Positions 53,201 to 61,915 of a stretch of 64,000 nucleotides of DNA are shown here, in pieces. The position numbers were made by a program, and so were the translations under genes. Origin of the DNA: Paenibacillus borealis. GTDB lineage: Bacteria > Bacillota > Bacilli > Paenibacillales > Paenibacillaceae. Location of the stretch: the NCBI RefSeq assembly GCF_000758665.1, contig NZ_CP009285.1:2852001-2916000 (forward strand), in the 5' to 3' direction. The notes beneath the pieces are model-generated. The model was not told the origin of the DNA. It saw only the letters and a program-made list of their open reading frames with translations, and searched no databases. Position 1 is the stretch's first letter; every line of letters starts with the position of its first letter.

Positions 53201-56200
53201 TCTGATTGCCAACAACAGTATTACTGATAAGATCACGGTAATCTCAAGAGGCGATTCTTCCATCATCGGCGGTTTGGCCGGTGTAAATACTGCATCAGGA
53301 ACGCTTTATTACACCTATTCCAATGCTAACCTGACCATTGAGGGTACAGGTACTCATGCTGGCGGATTAGCCGGGGAGAATGCAGGGGCAGTTATTGGTT
53401 CTTATGTAGATATCGACGTTACCGGCAACGCGAAAGGAACAGCAAGCGGTTCGGTCTATCTGGGTGGACTGATCGGCAGAAATACGGCCGGTACGGTGGA
53501 GCAATCCTACTCCTCCTCCAAGGTTACGGCGAACGGCGTATATACAAATGTTGGCGGTCTGGTCGGGGAACACTCCGGCGGGAACATCAAGAACTCTTAC
53601 GTTGCAAAAAGTGTAGCGGCTACCAAAGCTAATTCATACGTCGGCGGTTTCATCGGCAGAATTACGAACGGTAAAGTAAGCAATGTATACTCGGCGGCAG
53701 AAGTTACTGCCGGTCCGGGCGCTTATGCCGGCGGTTTCGCCGGACGTTATGACAATGCAAGCAAAGAACTTCTCTACAAGTCTTATTACATTAAAGATGA
53801 AGCACTGAACATCAACAGTGATCTGCCTGATTTCGCTGAAGGCAATCACCGCTGGCTGAACGTGCATGTCCGTCTGACCACGATCCTGTCCGAAACGCTG
53901 AAGGACAGAAGCGTCTTCCCGGGATTGTCAGGCTGGGATTTTGAAGGCGCCTGGAAATACGGCTCGCTTAACGCGGTATACCAATATCCTGAGGTGAACC
54001 GTGCAGCTAATACCGGCGGTGAAACCGGCAATGAGGTCAATGCCAATATCAACTGGTATATGAAGGATAAGAATGCCATTGGATTCCAGATTACTACTGA
54101 AGCGGAGCTTGCGGGTCTTGCGGGCATCGTCAACGGATCTATTGCCGGAGTAGACAAATTCGACTTTGCGGACAGAACGGTGACGATTATGAATCCGATC
54201 CATATCCAGTCCAAACAGTGGGTGCCTATCGGCGATAAGGAAGCGAATCCTTTTGAAGGAACCCTTGAAGGAAACAATCACCTGATTGACGGTTTGACTC
54301 TGCAGCCTGTGTACAAGTATTCCGGATTGTTCGGAGTCATCGGTACGAAGGCAATAGTGCAGAATATCAATCTGGAGCCGCTCTCTGTTTCCGGCAACCA
54401 GTACACGGGAGTCCTTGCCGGGACAAACCTGGGTACTGTGAACAACGTGGATCTTAAGCTGCTTGGCGGCGTGAAGGTCAGCGGCGGGATTGTCGGAGGC
54501 ATTATCGGCCAGAACTCAGGCAGTATTGCAGGCCTGCAGCTTACACTGGACGGCGGAAGCCGGATTGAAACAGTCGCTGACCACGGTATTGCCGGTGGGC
54601 TAATCGGTGAGAATACAGCAGATTTCACAAAAGAGACTTATACAATTACGGATAAAGACGGAAGCATCGGCAGCGCTGCTGACCATGCTATTGTCGGCGG
54701 GCTTATCGGAGTCCAGACGGGTGATGTAACGGGTCTTAAGCTTGAAGTGAATTCGCGTTACCGGGTTTCGGCTACGGGAATGGAATCCACTGTCGGCGGA
54801 ATGATTGGACAGTTCACTTCAGGCCAGGCTAAGGATCTTACGCTGACCTTCGCAGACGGAACGCTTGAAGCACGCGGACTCGGCTCGATTCTCGGCGGAA
54901 TCATCGGCCAATCGGATGCCGGAAACAGCATCAGCAATGTCACAGTGACAGGCTTCGGAAGCGGTGTGCAGTTGACCGCCAACGGTACTGCCGGTGGTGT
55001 TGTAGGCGTTAAAGAAGGCAAGCTGGGCGGAATGTTAGCCCGGTCCATTGATCCAGGGAACAGCTTTGATATCGATCATGCAGTAGTTGCAGGCGTGAAG
55101 CTGGTTACGACTGGCGACAGCCTGAAGGCAGTACTCGGCGGGATTGCCGGATCGGCAGCCCATACGGCGGTCAATGATGTCCGGTTCAATGCTTCTTTGC
55201 AGGCCGCAGGGGAAGCCATTACTGCCGGAGGTATCCTGGGAGAGAGTGTGAATTCTATCCTGTACAATGCGGATGCGTCACCTGATCTTCAGGTTGCAGC
55301 GAAGAACGGCGATGCAGCAGTCGGCGGGATCGCCGGAACGGTCTCTGCGGATGATATCCACCGGGGCTATGATTTCGGCAAAGCCTATCCGCTGTACAGC
55401 GGCATTTACATTGCCAAAGTTCATAACGGCAAAATAACGGTCACTGGGGCAGATAATACTGCTGACCTCTATGTGGGCGGTGTGGCAGGCAAGAACGACA
55501 ATGCCTCAATCTATAGTTCTGAGGTTGCTTCCGAGCTGAATGTAACCGGCGGAAACACAGTGAATGCAGGCGGAGTTGCCGGATACAGCAGCGGTATCAT
55601 TGTAGATACCATCGTGAAGACCGGTCTGCATGCGGATACCAGCAGAGTGTATAATGCCGGCGGACTTGTCGGCTGGGGATCAGGCGGCGAGATTCATTAC
55701 AGCAAGGTGATCGCCGGATCTGGACAAGCTCTGACGGTTGGCACAGCGTTAACGCTGGGTCAATCTGTACCGGCGACACATGCCGGCGGGGTAACCGGTA
55801 TGGGGGATACAATCAGAATTACGCATACCCATGCGGATATTCCGGTACTGATTACAGATACCAACCAGGACAATACTATCTATGCGGGCGGCTTTGCCGG
55901 ACTTCTGGGTGATAACGGTACGCTTGCCGGACAAATCCAGAAATCCTATGCAACAGGCAAGCTGAACGTCAGCGGCAAATTAGGCTCTTATGCCGGCGGC
56001 TTCGCCGGTTCAGCAGATCATTATTCGATTACGGATTCTTATGCGTCCGGTGACATCAGCAATACCGGCTTCGATACACGCAGCGGCGGTTTCGCAGCAG
56101 CGGTGGAGAGAAGCGGCAGCATCAGCAATTCTTACGCGTTGCAGAACAAGATTTCTACAGTCGGAGTGAAGTCTTCGACCCGCTCTTACAACGGTGGCTT

Positions 56201-59006
56201 TGCCGGTTATAATGACGGGACTCTGACAGGCGTCTATGCCAATGTTCCGGAGATTTCAGTTAATGTAGCAGGCAATAACGTCTCTACAGGCGCGCTGGTC
56301 GGCTATAACTTCCGGGATGGCAAAATTTCCGGTTCGTCGTATACGACAGGTACGCTGACGGCAGGACTGAATGCTGTAGGCCATAACGCAGGTGCGGCAG
56401 CGGGCGCTGTGAGTTCAGCGGCGGTTAATCCGCTTAGCTCGGGCACATGGGTTATCGATTATGACACCACATTCCTGAACGATCTGACTGACGGAACAAT
56501 TACGGTTCAGACCCCGCTGCAACTCTCGGGTGCAGTCATGTTCTATAACGAGACAGGGCTGAATTATTACAAGCTGTTCAACAGAACAGCTGAAGACAAA
56601 CCGGAGCTGGCAACCATCCTGGTTGGAGCGGATATTAATCTTGCCGGAAGCACTTGGACCGCTTTCGACAGCTTCAAGGGAGTGTTTGACGGTCAAGGTC
56701 ATACGATTAGCGGACTTTCACTGAAATCCCCAGAGCAGCAGACAGCCGGATTCATTAAAGAAAACCACGGTCAGATTCTGAATGTGAACTTTACCGGAGC
56801 GGATATTTCCGGCGCAGTAAATTCCGGTGTTGCTGCAGGGATCAATCATGCAGGCGCAGTAATCCAGAATGTTAACGTCAGTGGTTCCGTAGCTGGCAGT
56901 GCCACAGCAGGCGGAGCAGCAGGTGTGAATCAAGGCAGCATTGAGAAGGCTGCTAATGACGGAGTTTCTCTTTCGGGACAAGGCCGTAAAGGCGGAATTG
57001 CCGGACGCAACGCCGGAGTCATTCACCAGGCAGTGTCCAAAGGCAATATTGATGTTACTGCCACACTGGCAACCGGCGGAATAGCTGGTGAGAACAGTGC
57101 GGAAGGTACAATTTCAGAGTCGATTGTCTATGGCGATATCCATGTGGCTTCGGCCCAGGCTATAGCCGGAGGGATCAGCGGTCTGAACGCGGGAGAGATC
57201 AAGAACAGCTATTCTGCCGGTGCCATTTACGCAGAAGGAATGTCTACAGCATGGGCTGGCGGTATCGCCGGTCTGGCGGAGAGCGGATCTATTACTTCTT
57301 CCCTGAATACCGGAGAAGTGAAAGCTGGTGTGAAAGGTAAAATTCTGCCGCTGCAGGCCTTCTTCGGAGGGATAGCCGGACAGAAGTCAGACCATGCAAC
57401 CATCAGCCAGTCCTTATTCAACAGACAGATGCTGAAGAATAATATTGCCTTCTACAATCTGGATGGCCAAGCAGTAGCCGGCAACAGCAGCAGTGCAATG
57501 GGGCTGCTTGGCACAGAGCTTACCAGCCCGAATCTTCCGGCAGGTCTGGATGCCGGAATCTGGAAAGCACAGAACACATTCTATCCGGCGCTTCTGGCCT
57601 TTGACGGAACAGAAGAAGGAACTCTTGCTTCAGCGGCTGTTATACTGAACCCGCAGGATCTGATTAACCGTGTGGGTTCGGCATTCAACTTGAGCGGCAG
57701 CGGAGCACTGGGTTGGAGCGCAGATCCGTCCAAGGCTGAAGTGAACGGTGCTGCAGGAAGCTTGAAACAGGGCGGCAGCGCAGTACTGAAGGCAACAGCA
57801 GGAGGACAGAGCAGAAGCATTACAGTTAATGCAGCTGCACTGCAATACCCGGATCCGGCCGCTATCGCACCAGCTGCAACACCTGAGGAGCTGAGCTTCT
57901 CGGCGGAAGTGAAGGTAGAGCTGACAACAGCGGAGCCGGGCGGCCAAATTTATTACACGCTCGACGGCACAGATCCTACCGAAGCTTCTCAGCTATACAG
58001 TGAAGCGATTGTACTGAAGGACAAGACAACTGTTAAAGCAATCACCATTGTTCCGGGCAAAGAGTATAGCAAGGTATCGGCCTGGACCTGGACGCTGTTA
58101 GTTTCCAGCGGCGGAGGCGGCGGCGGTGGTGGTGGTGGTGGCGCTGTACCGGCCCCAACTCCGACTCCGACCCCTGTTCCGGTGATTACCGCTATTGCCG
58201 GCACTACGACGGTGAACGGAGACAGTGAAGCTCCAGTGAAGATTGCCAAGAACAGCAAGCTGAAGCTGACAGCTCCAGAAGGGCAAACGATCTACTATAC
58301 AACGGACGGAAGTACACCGACATTAAACAGCATGAAATACACCGGTGAGCTGTTGATTACCAAGACCATGACGATCAAAATGATCACAGATAAAGATGAT
58401 ACTGTGACCACCATTGATTATGTAGTGGAGAATGCCAAGTACAGCCTGAAGAGCAACGCAGGAGAAATTAAGTATATCGCTGCTTATCCGAATGGTTTGT
58501 TTATGCCTAATGCAGCCATTACCAGATATGAGCTGATCCAATCTCTTGCTCCGCTGCTGGATATGGAAGAAGTGAATGTAGGAAACCTGTTCAATGATGT
58601 AAGTGCAGGCAACGAGGCTTTGACCGGATTCTTCGCTTCGGCAGGCATAATTGAAGGCTATCCGGACGGCGGCTTCGGAGGAACGAAGAGCTTGACGAGA
58701 GCCGAGTTCTCCAAGATCATGACTACAGTGCTGAAGCTGGATGTTACAGCGGCCGGAGTTACGAAGCAATCGGATCTGAAGGGCCACTGGTCAGAGAATT
58801 ATGTCAACGCGCTGTCCAAAGCGGGTTATGTGCAAGGCTTCCCTGACGGTACCTTTAAGCCGGGATCACCGATTACCCGTGCTCAGGCTGTAGTGCTGAT
58901 CAACCGGATCGCCGGTACGAAGAAGCTGACTGTAACAGCTGTACGGTTCAAGGATCTACCGGCAACACACTGGGCATACAAAGATATCATGTCGGTTGTG
59001 CAATAA
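50298..59006 (+). CDS. Giant SLH-anchored GLUG-repeat beta-helix protein
   Basis: A protein of about 2902 residues. ATG 50298 with GGGTGGTG upstream gives a signal/anchor (KRKSIIGYLIALAVVVVAAVAGGIMAKA). About 55-60 GLUG-type motifs (GGIVG, GGLAG, GGFAG) run to about residue 2430 and should form right-handed beta-helix. They fall in three blocks starting near residues 35, 1250 and 2064; the first two start with TNWYV/INWYM, a W(I/V)PIG motif and a PF-GTL cap. Two chitobiase-C-like domains (about 2528-2600 and 2653-2711; YYTLDGTDPT and YYTTDGSTPT) flank a poly-Gly and TPTPTP linker. SLH repeats end the protein, the last ending abruptly at KDIMSVVQ. Probably an adhesin or large surface scaffold; ligand unknown. 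Confidence 0.9.
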   Translation: MALKRKSIIGYLIALAVVVVAAVAGGIMAKADPQTWDSQADTNWYVATNDTFKINSEEKLAGVAKLVNEGTGNGLQGKILEITRDMDLKDYQWIPIGTAEHPFKGTLITEGGLIKKISNMNVVTNLSYQGLVGNMEGGTVGGLTFEGAGSITVTAVTYDVYAGSAVGKMSGSSIVFDITNNINISTHASPYHSYTGGIVGMGAGMISNSINNGTITAQGSADIGGILGYGDSRGIIIKKVVNNGAILAQGTGSAAVTAGGIAGHTTGPLSLSDEDTPITNTASVTITGGNQVTAGGIVGKVDNTVVFSNMTTNNGAISVNAPAAEGSAAGALVGATGTVASPPVNITFVNTAPVVNNGGKNVYTAGIAGYTGSKFTWTHAYVNTQPITATGTQNISTGGFVGHAAGGLVTSNATAAAFENTALISVNGGTAVYTGGITGYDAGGNMSQASSTGALNVKGTADVYTGGIVGYEVGGTITSSVTGKTANDLLAITSDGTIGGIAGYLEGTLNDSSVKYATLQVTSAGGVIGGIAGNAQGTMNNITAGDASSASYSTLILKAVVAAPADGQDNITFGGLVGVNTMPLVLDGGKAARISFLNEAGKSGYTIGGAAGKLTADAEIGTVAVPVEVQDIQVELKADKVSFGGGAGNNSAAKFNGHTSRTEIKATGASVKAGGMFGENHSAALSPTHAENVVITATGADYQLGGNTGLNTGQLVNAKVTQLSIEAKGVRAEAGGIAGHSEGTADPAGRAGITSAVLNVPGDAPMITLAAAESKAGAIVGAAKTTDIKDPEVNAEDGAQLIIQAQAAKPSVGGLAGALENSAIYSDSKIVNLENTLILVAPAATDAYIGGIVGYNEASRLERLVGTAVSLTLNAPRATAGGVAGYNHGSSSGIIANSYISSLNLKANAGAVSSMIGGIVGLNAAQTIDPVLNPATAVSTIQNTRTLGTVSAVSPTSIVGGMVGENRSLIANNSITDKITVISRGDSSIIGGLAGVNTASGTLYYTYSNANLTIEGTGTHAGGLAGENAGAVIGSYVDIDVTGNAKGTASGSVYLGGLIGRNTAGTVEQSYSSSKVTANGVYTNVGGLVGEHSGGNIKNSYVAKSVAATKANSYVGGFIGRITNGKVSNVYSAAEVTAGPGAYAGGFAGRYDNASKELLYKSYYIKDEALNINSDLPDFAEGNHRWLNVHVRLTTILSETLKDRSVFPGLSGWDFEGAWKYGSLNAVYQYPEVNRAANTGGETGNEVNANINWYMKDKNAIGFQITTEAELAGLAGIVNGSIAGVDKFDFADRTVTIMNPIHIQSKQWVPIGDKEANPFEGTLEGNNHLIDGLTLQPVYKYSGLFGVIGTKAIVQNINLEPLSVSGNQYTGVLAGTNLGTVNNVDLKLLGGVKVSGGIVGGIIGQNSGSIAGLQLTLDGGSRIETVADHGIAGGLIGENTADFTKETYTITDKDGSIGSAADHAIVGGLIGVQTGDVTGLKLEVNSRYRVSATGMESTVGGMIGQFTSGQAKDLTLTFADGTLEARGLGSILGGIIGQSDAGNSISNVTVTGFGSGVQLTANGTAGGVVGVKEGKLGGMLARSIDPGNSFDIDHAVVAGVKLVTTGDSLKAVLGGIAGSAAHTAVNDVRFNASLQAAGEAITAGGILGESVNSILYNADASPDLQVAAKNGDAAVGGIAGTVSADDIHRGYDFGKAYPLYSGIYIAKVHNGKITVTGADNTADLYVGGVAGKNDNASIYSSEVASELNVTGGNTVNAGGVAGYSSGIIVDTIVKTGLHADTSRVYNAGGLVGWGSGGEIHYSKVIAGSGQALTVGTALTLGQSVPATHAGGVTGMGDTIRITHTHADIPVLITDTNQDNTIYAGGFAGLLGDNGTLAGQIQKSYATGKLNVSGKLGSYAGGFAGSADHYSITDSYASGDISNTGFDTRSGGFAAAVERSGSISNSYALQNKISTVGVKSSTRSYNGGFAGYNDGTLTGVYANVPEISVNVAGNNVSTGALVGYNFRDGKISGSSYTTGTLTAGLNAVGHNAGAAAGAVSSAAVNPLSSGTWVIDYDTTFLNDLTDGTITVQTPLQLSGAVMFYNETGLNYYKLFNRTAEDKPELATILVGADINLAGSTWTAFDSFKGVFDGQGHTISGLSLKSPEQQTAGFIKENHGQILNVNFTGADISGAVNSGVAAGINHAGAVIQNVNVSGSVAGSATAGGAAGVNQGSIEKAANDGVSLSGQGRKGGIAGRNAGVIHQAVSKGNIDVTATLATGGIAGENSAEGTISESIVYGDIHVASAQAIAGGISGLNAGEIKNSYSAGAIYAEGMSTAWAGGIAGLAESGSITSSLNTGEVKAGVKGKILPLQAFFGGIAGQKSDHATISQSLFNRQMLKNNIAFYNLDGQAVAGNSSSAMGLLGTELTSPNLPAGLDAGIWKAQNTFYPALLAFDGTEEGTLASAAVILNPQDLINRVGSAFNLSGSGALGWSADPSKAEVNGAAGSLKQGGSAVLKATAGGQSRSITVNAAALQYPDPAAIAPAATPEELSFSAEVKVELTTAEPGGQIYYTLDGTDPTEASQLYSEAIVLKDKTTVKAITIVPGKEYSKVSAWTWTLLVSSGGGGGGGGGGGAVPAPTPTPTPVPVITAIAGTTTVNGDSEAPVKIAKNSKLKLTAPEGQTIYYTTDGSTPTLNSMKYTGELLITKTMTIKMITDKDDTVTTIDYVVENAKYSLKSNAGEIKYIAAYPNGLFMPNAAITRYELIQSLAPLLDMEEVNVGNLFNDVSAGNEALTGFFASAGIIEGYPDGGFGGTKSLTRAEFSKIMTTVLKLDVTAAGVTKQSDLKGHWSENYVNALSKAGYVQGFPDGTFKPGSPITRAQAVVLINRIAGTKKLTVTAVRFKDLPATHWAYKDIMSVVQ

Positions 59007-59037
59007 TTTGTAGTTCTTTTATGAAGGAGATTGGCGG

Positions 59038-59727
59038 ATGAAAACAAAACTGCTTGCCGTAAGCCTGATCTTCTCTTTGATCTCGGCGGTGCTCTTCTAT
59101 TCAGGCACTACCAGCGCCGATACACCAAGCGTGTATAACGCTGAACAGAGCTACGGAATTGCGAATGAAGCCATGTTCTATCTGCGGGTACTCAAAAGTG
59201 ACGGTACCGCAAGTTCCACGGGGACAGGAATTATCCTGTCACCGGCCGGAACAGCGGCAACGGCGTATCACGTGGTCAAAGGTGCAGAGCGGATGGAAGG
59301 GGTGATGGCAGATGGAAGTATTATCAGTCCGATTAAGGTCACGAAATTCGATGAGCTTAAGGATGTGGCAGTCCTTGAACTGCCAAGTCCTGCTGCTATG
59401 AAGCAGAAGGGCAATGCATATGCATATCTTCCTCTGCGCAAAGACGTGCTGAAGCATGGAGAAGCTGTATTCGCACTGGGCTATCCGCTTAAGAATACAG
59501 CGATTATCACCGAAGGGATTGTCAACACGCCTGCTGCGGAGATCAACGGAAGAAGCCGGATTCTGACTTCGGCCCAGGTGGCAAGCGGGATGTCCGGAGG
59601 TCCGCTGTTGGATACGCATGGCCAGCTTGCGGGAATTATCTCCGGTTCTCTGCGGACGATGAATAACATTCATCTGGTTGTAAATATGGAGGATCTGCGC
59701 AGCCTGCTGCCGGCATCCTTCAAGTAG
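59038..59727 (+). CDS. Secreted trypsin-fold serine protease
   Basis: A 229-residue chymotrypsin-fold (S1C-like) protease without a PDZ domain. The signal peptide ends near residue 27 (TTSA-DTP). The triad is intact: His78 (TAYHVV), Asp109 (KDVAVLEL) and Ser186 (SGMSGGPL). It has an AAGGAG ribosome site and starts 31 bp after the giant GLUG protein, so it belongs to the same operon. A role in processing or quality control of the giant surface proteins is inferred from this position only; no cleavage site was identified. Confidence 0.9.
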   Translation: MKTKLLAVSLIFSLISAVLFYSGTTSADTPSVYNAEQSYGIANEAMFYLRVLKSDGTASSTGTGIILSPAGTAATAYHVVKGAERMEGVMADGSIISPIKVTKFDELKDVAVLELPSPAAMKQKGNAYAYLPLRKDVLKHGEAVFALGYPLKNTAIITEGIVNTPAAEINGRSRILTSAQVASGMSGGPLLDTHGQLAGIISGSLRTMNNIHLVVNMEDLRSLLPASFK

Positions 59728-59782
59728 TGTTCATTCCAGAAGCGGCTTAGCCAAGGGTGGCCGCTGCATAATAATAACAATG

Positions 59783-59828
59783 GCTGTCCTCTGACGTTTG
59801 GAGCAAACGCGGGGACAGCACTTTTTTT
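59783..59828 (+). terminator. Terminator of the giant surface-protein operon
   Basis: GCTGTCCTC (59783-59791) pairs with GGGGACAGC (59811-59819), enclosing an inner stem GTTTG/CAAAC, followed by seven T residues. A shorter AGCGGC/GCCGCT hairpin precedes it near 59740-59766. Confidence 0.92.
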
Positions 59829-59885
59829 AGAAACCTGTATCAATAGACTGCGTAATTCACCCGTCCGGAAGGAGGAGGAACCCCG

Positions 59886-60248
59886 ATGATCAAGGCATTT
59901 CTGCTGGATATGAACCAGAAGGATCTCTATAAGCTGTCTTCCATGCTGCAGCATACAGGCAAGGTGAATGTGATTGGAATGTCGGCCTATCCCGAGAATG
60001 TTGTGGACAAAATTGTTCTGCTGCAGCCGGATGTACTGTTTCTGGATCTTCAGCTGCCCGGCCAGCAAGGAATGGTTGTAGCCGAACGGGTAAAAAAGAA
60101 GCTGCCGGATATTCAGATTGTGATTGTTACAGAGAGCAAACAGCATGCCCTGTGGGCCTTCGACCAAGACATTGTGGATTATGTGCTGAAGCCGCTGGAG
60201 GAGGTCCGCCTGGGCCAGTCACTCGAACGGCTGCATAAGGGTAGCTGA
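59886..60248 (+). CDS. Stand-alone response-regulator receiver protein
   Basis: A 120-residue single receiver domain with no output domain. The phosphoacceptor is Asp54 in LFLDLQLPG, the conserved Thr is in VTES and the Lys in YVLKPLE. The acidic pocket has one Asp (LLDMNQ) where most receivers have two acids, so Mg binding may be altered. The fold and the LKPLE end resemble receivers of LytTR-type regulators. GGAAGGAGGAGG precedes the ATG. It lies after the giant operon's terminator and before patB, with no kinase nearby. Confidence 0.87.
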   Translation: MIKAFLLDMNQKDLYKLSSMLQHTGKVNVIGMSAYPENVVDKIVLLQPDVLFLDLQLPGQQGMVVAERVKKKLPDIQIVIVTESKQHALWAFDQDIVDYVLKPLEEVRLGQSLERLHKGS

Positions 60249-60328
60249 AGCATCAGACTGAATCAGGATGCCGGAAGTCTCTCTCCATGTTACAATAAAC
60301 GGACAAGCAGAAAGGATGGGTGATTTAG

Positions 60329-61510
60329 TTGAAGTACGATTTTAACCGTATCATTGACCGCCGCAATACCCGCTCATACAAATGGGACCAGTCCGAGAAG
60401 CTGTTCGGAGACAAGGAGATTCTTCCGCTTTGGGTCGCGGATATGGACTTTGAGAGCCCTCCTGCCGTGAAGGAAGCGATTCTGCGCCGTGTGCAGGAAG
60501 GGGTATACGGCTATAGTGTGACGAGTGACTCCTACAAAGAGGCAATTGCCGGGTGGTACCGCAGACGTCATGACTGGGAGATTCAGAAGGAATGGATCAC
60601 CGATTCCCCGGGAATTGTGACCTCGCTGAGCCTGTCCGTAGAGCTCTTCAGCAAGCCGGGAGACCAGGTAATCTTGCAGTCGCCGGTATACTATCCTTTC
60701 TATGATGTGATCCGGATGAATGACCGTAAGGTGGCGGTCAATCCGCTTAAGCTCGAAGAAGGCCATTACGTTATGGACTATATCCAGCTTGAAGAGCTGA
60801 TGGCCGGCGGCGCCAAGCTGCTGCTGCTGTGCAGTCCGCATAATCCTGGCGGCAGAGTGTGGGAGCGGGAAGAGCTGCTGCGTCTTGGAGAGCTGTGCCT
60901 GCGGTATGGTGTAACGGTAATCTCGGATGAAATCCATTGCGATATGGCAATGCCGGGCTACAAGCATATCCCGTTTGCGTCCCTGTCGCCGGAGCTGTCG
61001 GATATTACTCTGACCACGCTGGCAGCGACCAAAACCTTCAATCTGCCGGGCCTGCAAACCTCGTATATCGTAACCTCTAGTCCCGAGCTGAAGCGGAAAT
61101 TCGAGTACAAGCTGAAGGCACTCAGTCTGCACATGTCGCCATTCTTCACGCCGGAGGCGGTTGAGGCGGCTTATAATGAAGGCGGAGAATGGCTCGATGA
61201 GCTGGTGCAGCATGTCAGCGGTAATGCCGAGTATGCCATCAGCTACCTCGCCGAGCATCTGCCGCAGGTGAAGCCAATGAAACCCGAAGCCACCTATCTG
61301 CTGTGGATCGATTGCCGTGCACTGGGGCTGGATGCGGACGGGCTCAAGAAGCTGATGTACCGTGAGGCCAAGGTGGCTTTTAACGAAGGTTCTGTCTTCG
61401 GTACGGAAGGCCAAGGCCATCTGCGTATCAATCTGGCCTGTCCGCGTTCCATTCTTGCCGAAGCGCTGGAGCGGTTCACTCAGGCTGCTGCCCCTTATGT
61501 TCAGCAATAA
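60329..61510 (+). CDS. patB: PatB/MalY-type aminotransferase (cystathionine beta-lyase)
   Basis: A 393-residue PLP fold-I enzyme that cleaves C-S bonds of cystathionine or cysteine conjugates in the cytosol. The Schiff-base lysine is Lys235 in LAATKTFNLPG. The N-terminal motif PLWVADMDFESPPAV, the SPVYYPFYDVI segment, HNPGGRVW, and SDEIHCDM are diagnostic for the MalY/PatB group. It starts at TTG 60329 behind AAAGGATGGG. TACAAT about 40 bp upstream is a possible -10. It is a single-gene unit with a terminator about 110 bp downstream. Confidence 0.9.
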   Translation: MKYDFNRIIDRRNTRSYKWDQSEKLFGDKEILPLWVADMDFESPPAVKEAILRRVQEGVYGYSVTSDSYKEAIAGWYRRRHDWEIQKEWITDSPGIVTSLSLSVELFSKPGDQVILQSPVYYPFYDVIRMNDRKVAVNPLKLEEGHYVMDYIQLEELMAGGAKLLLLCSPHNPGGRVWEREELLRLGELCLRYGVTVISDEIHCDMAMPGYKHIPFASLSPELSDITLTTLAATKTFNLPGLQTSYIVTSSPELKRKFEYKLKALSLHMSPFFTPEAVEAAYNEGGEWLDELVQHVSGNAEYAISYLAEHLPQVKPMKPEATYLLWIDCRALGLDADGLKKLMYREAKVAFNEGSVFGTEGQGHLRINLACPRSILAEALERFTQAAAPYVQQ

Positions 61511-61915
61511 AGCTTATACGTATGCTTCTAGCTGCGGCATATAGTTGTATAGTGTGCAATTGCAAGCAGCGAAAAGTAGCATACCATAAATCAGACGCTT
61601 TATTAAAACATTTACTGCGATCAAGAAATCCGCGCCCTTAGGGGTAGCGGATTTCTTGTTATACCGCTGCCTGCGAAGGTTGAAGGTGTCCCGCCAACCT
61701 CGCGGTCAACACCCCTTGCTGCCTCACAGGAAATTAAGTGCATACCTCCTCTATCAACAAGCAAGCTCCATTCTCAACGCAACTCAAGTCGGTCTTCCCC
61801 TCGTTCCCGGCATGCGCATCAACCACAACCGCTTATTGAGCAGACCGCAGACCCGTGTTAAGATGGGCAGTACGGCTGGCAGAGTAAGTATATATAGAGA
61901 GTGGGAGAGATAGAG
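61511..61915. other. Intergenic region between patB and the nucleoside hydrolase
   Basis: No gene is supported. It contains one solo TTGTA-type dyad (TAGTTGTATAGTGTGCAATT, about 61541-61561), related to arrays A-C, and the terminator at 61622-61660. The rest shows nothing recognisable. Confidence 0.65.
61622..61660 (+). terminator. Terminator downstream of patB
   Basis: CAAGAAATCCGC (61622-61633) is the perfect 12-bp complement of GCGGATTTCTTG (61647-61658). The T tail is short. Confidence 0.65.

Noticed and set aside
60374..61507. 377-residue minus-strand open frame covering patB
   Set aside because: Complete shadow of a well-supported PLP enzyme; no start signal.
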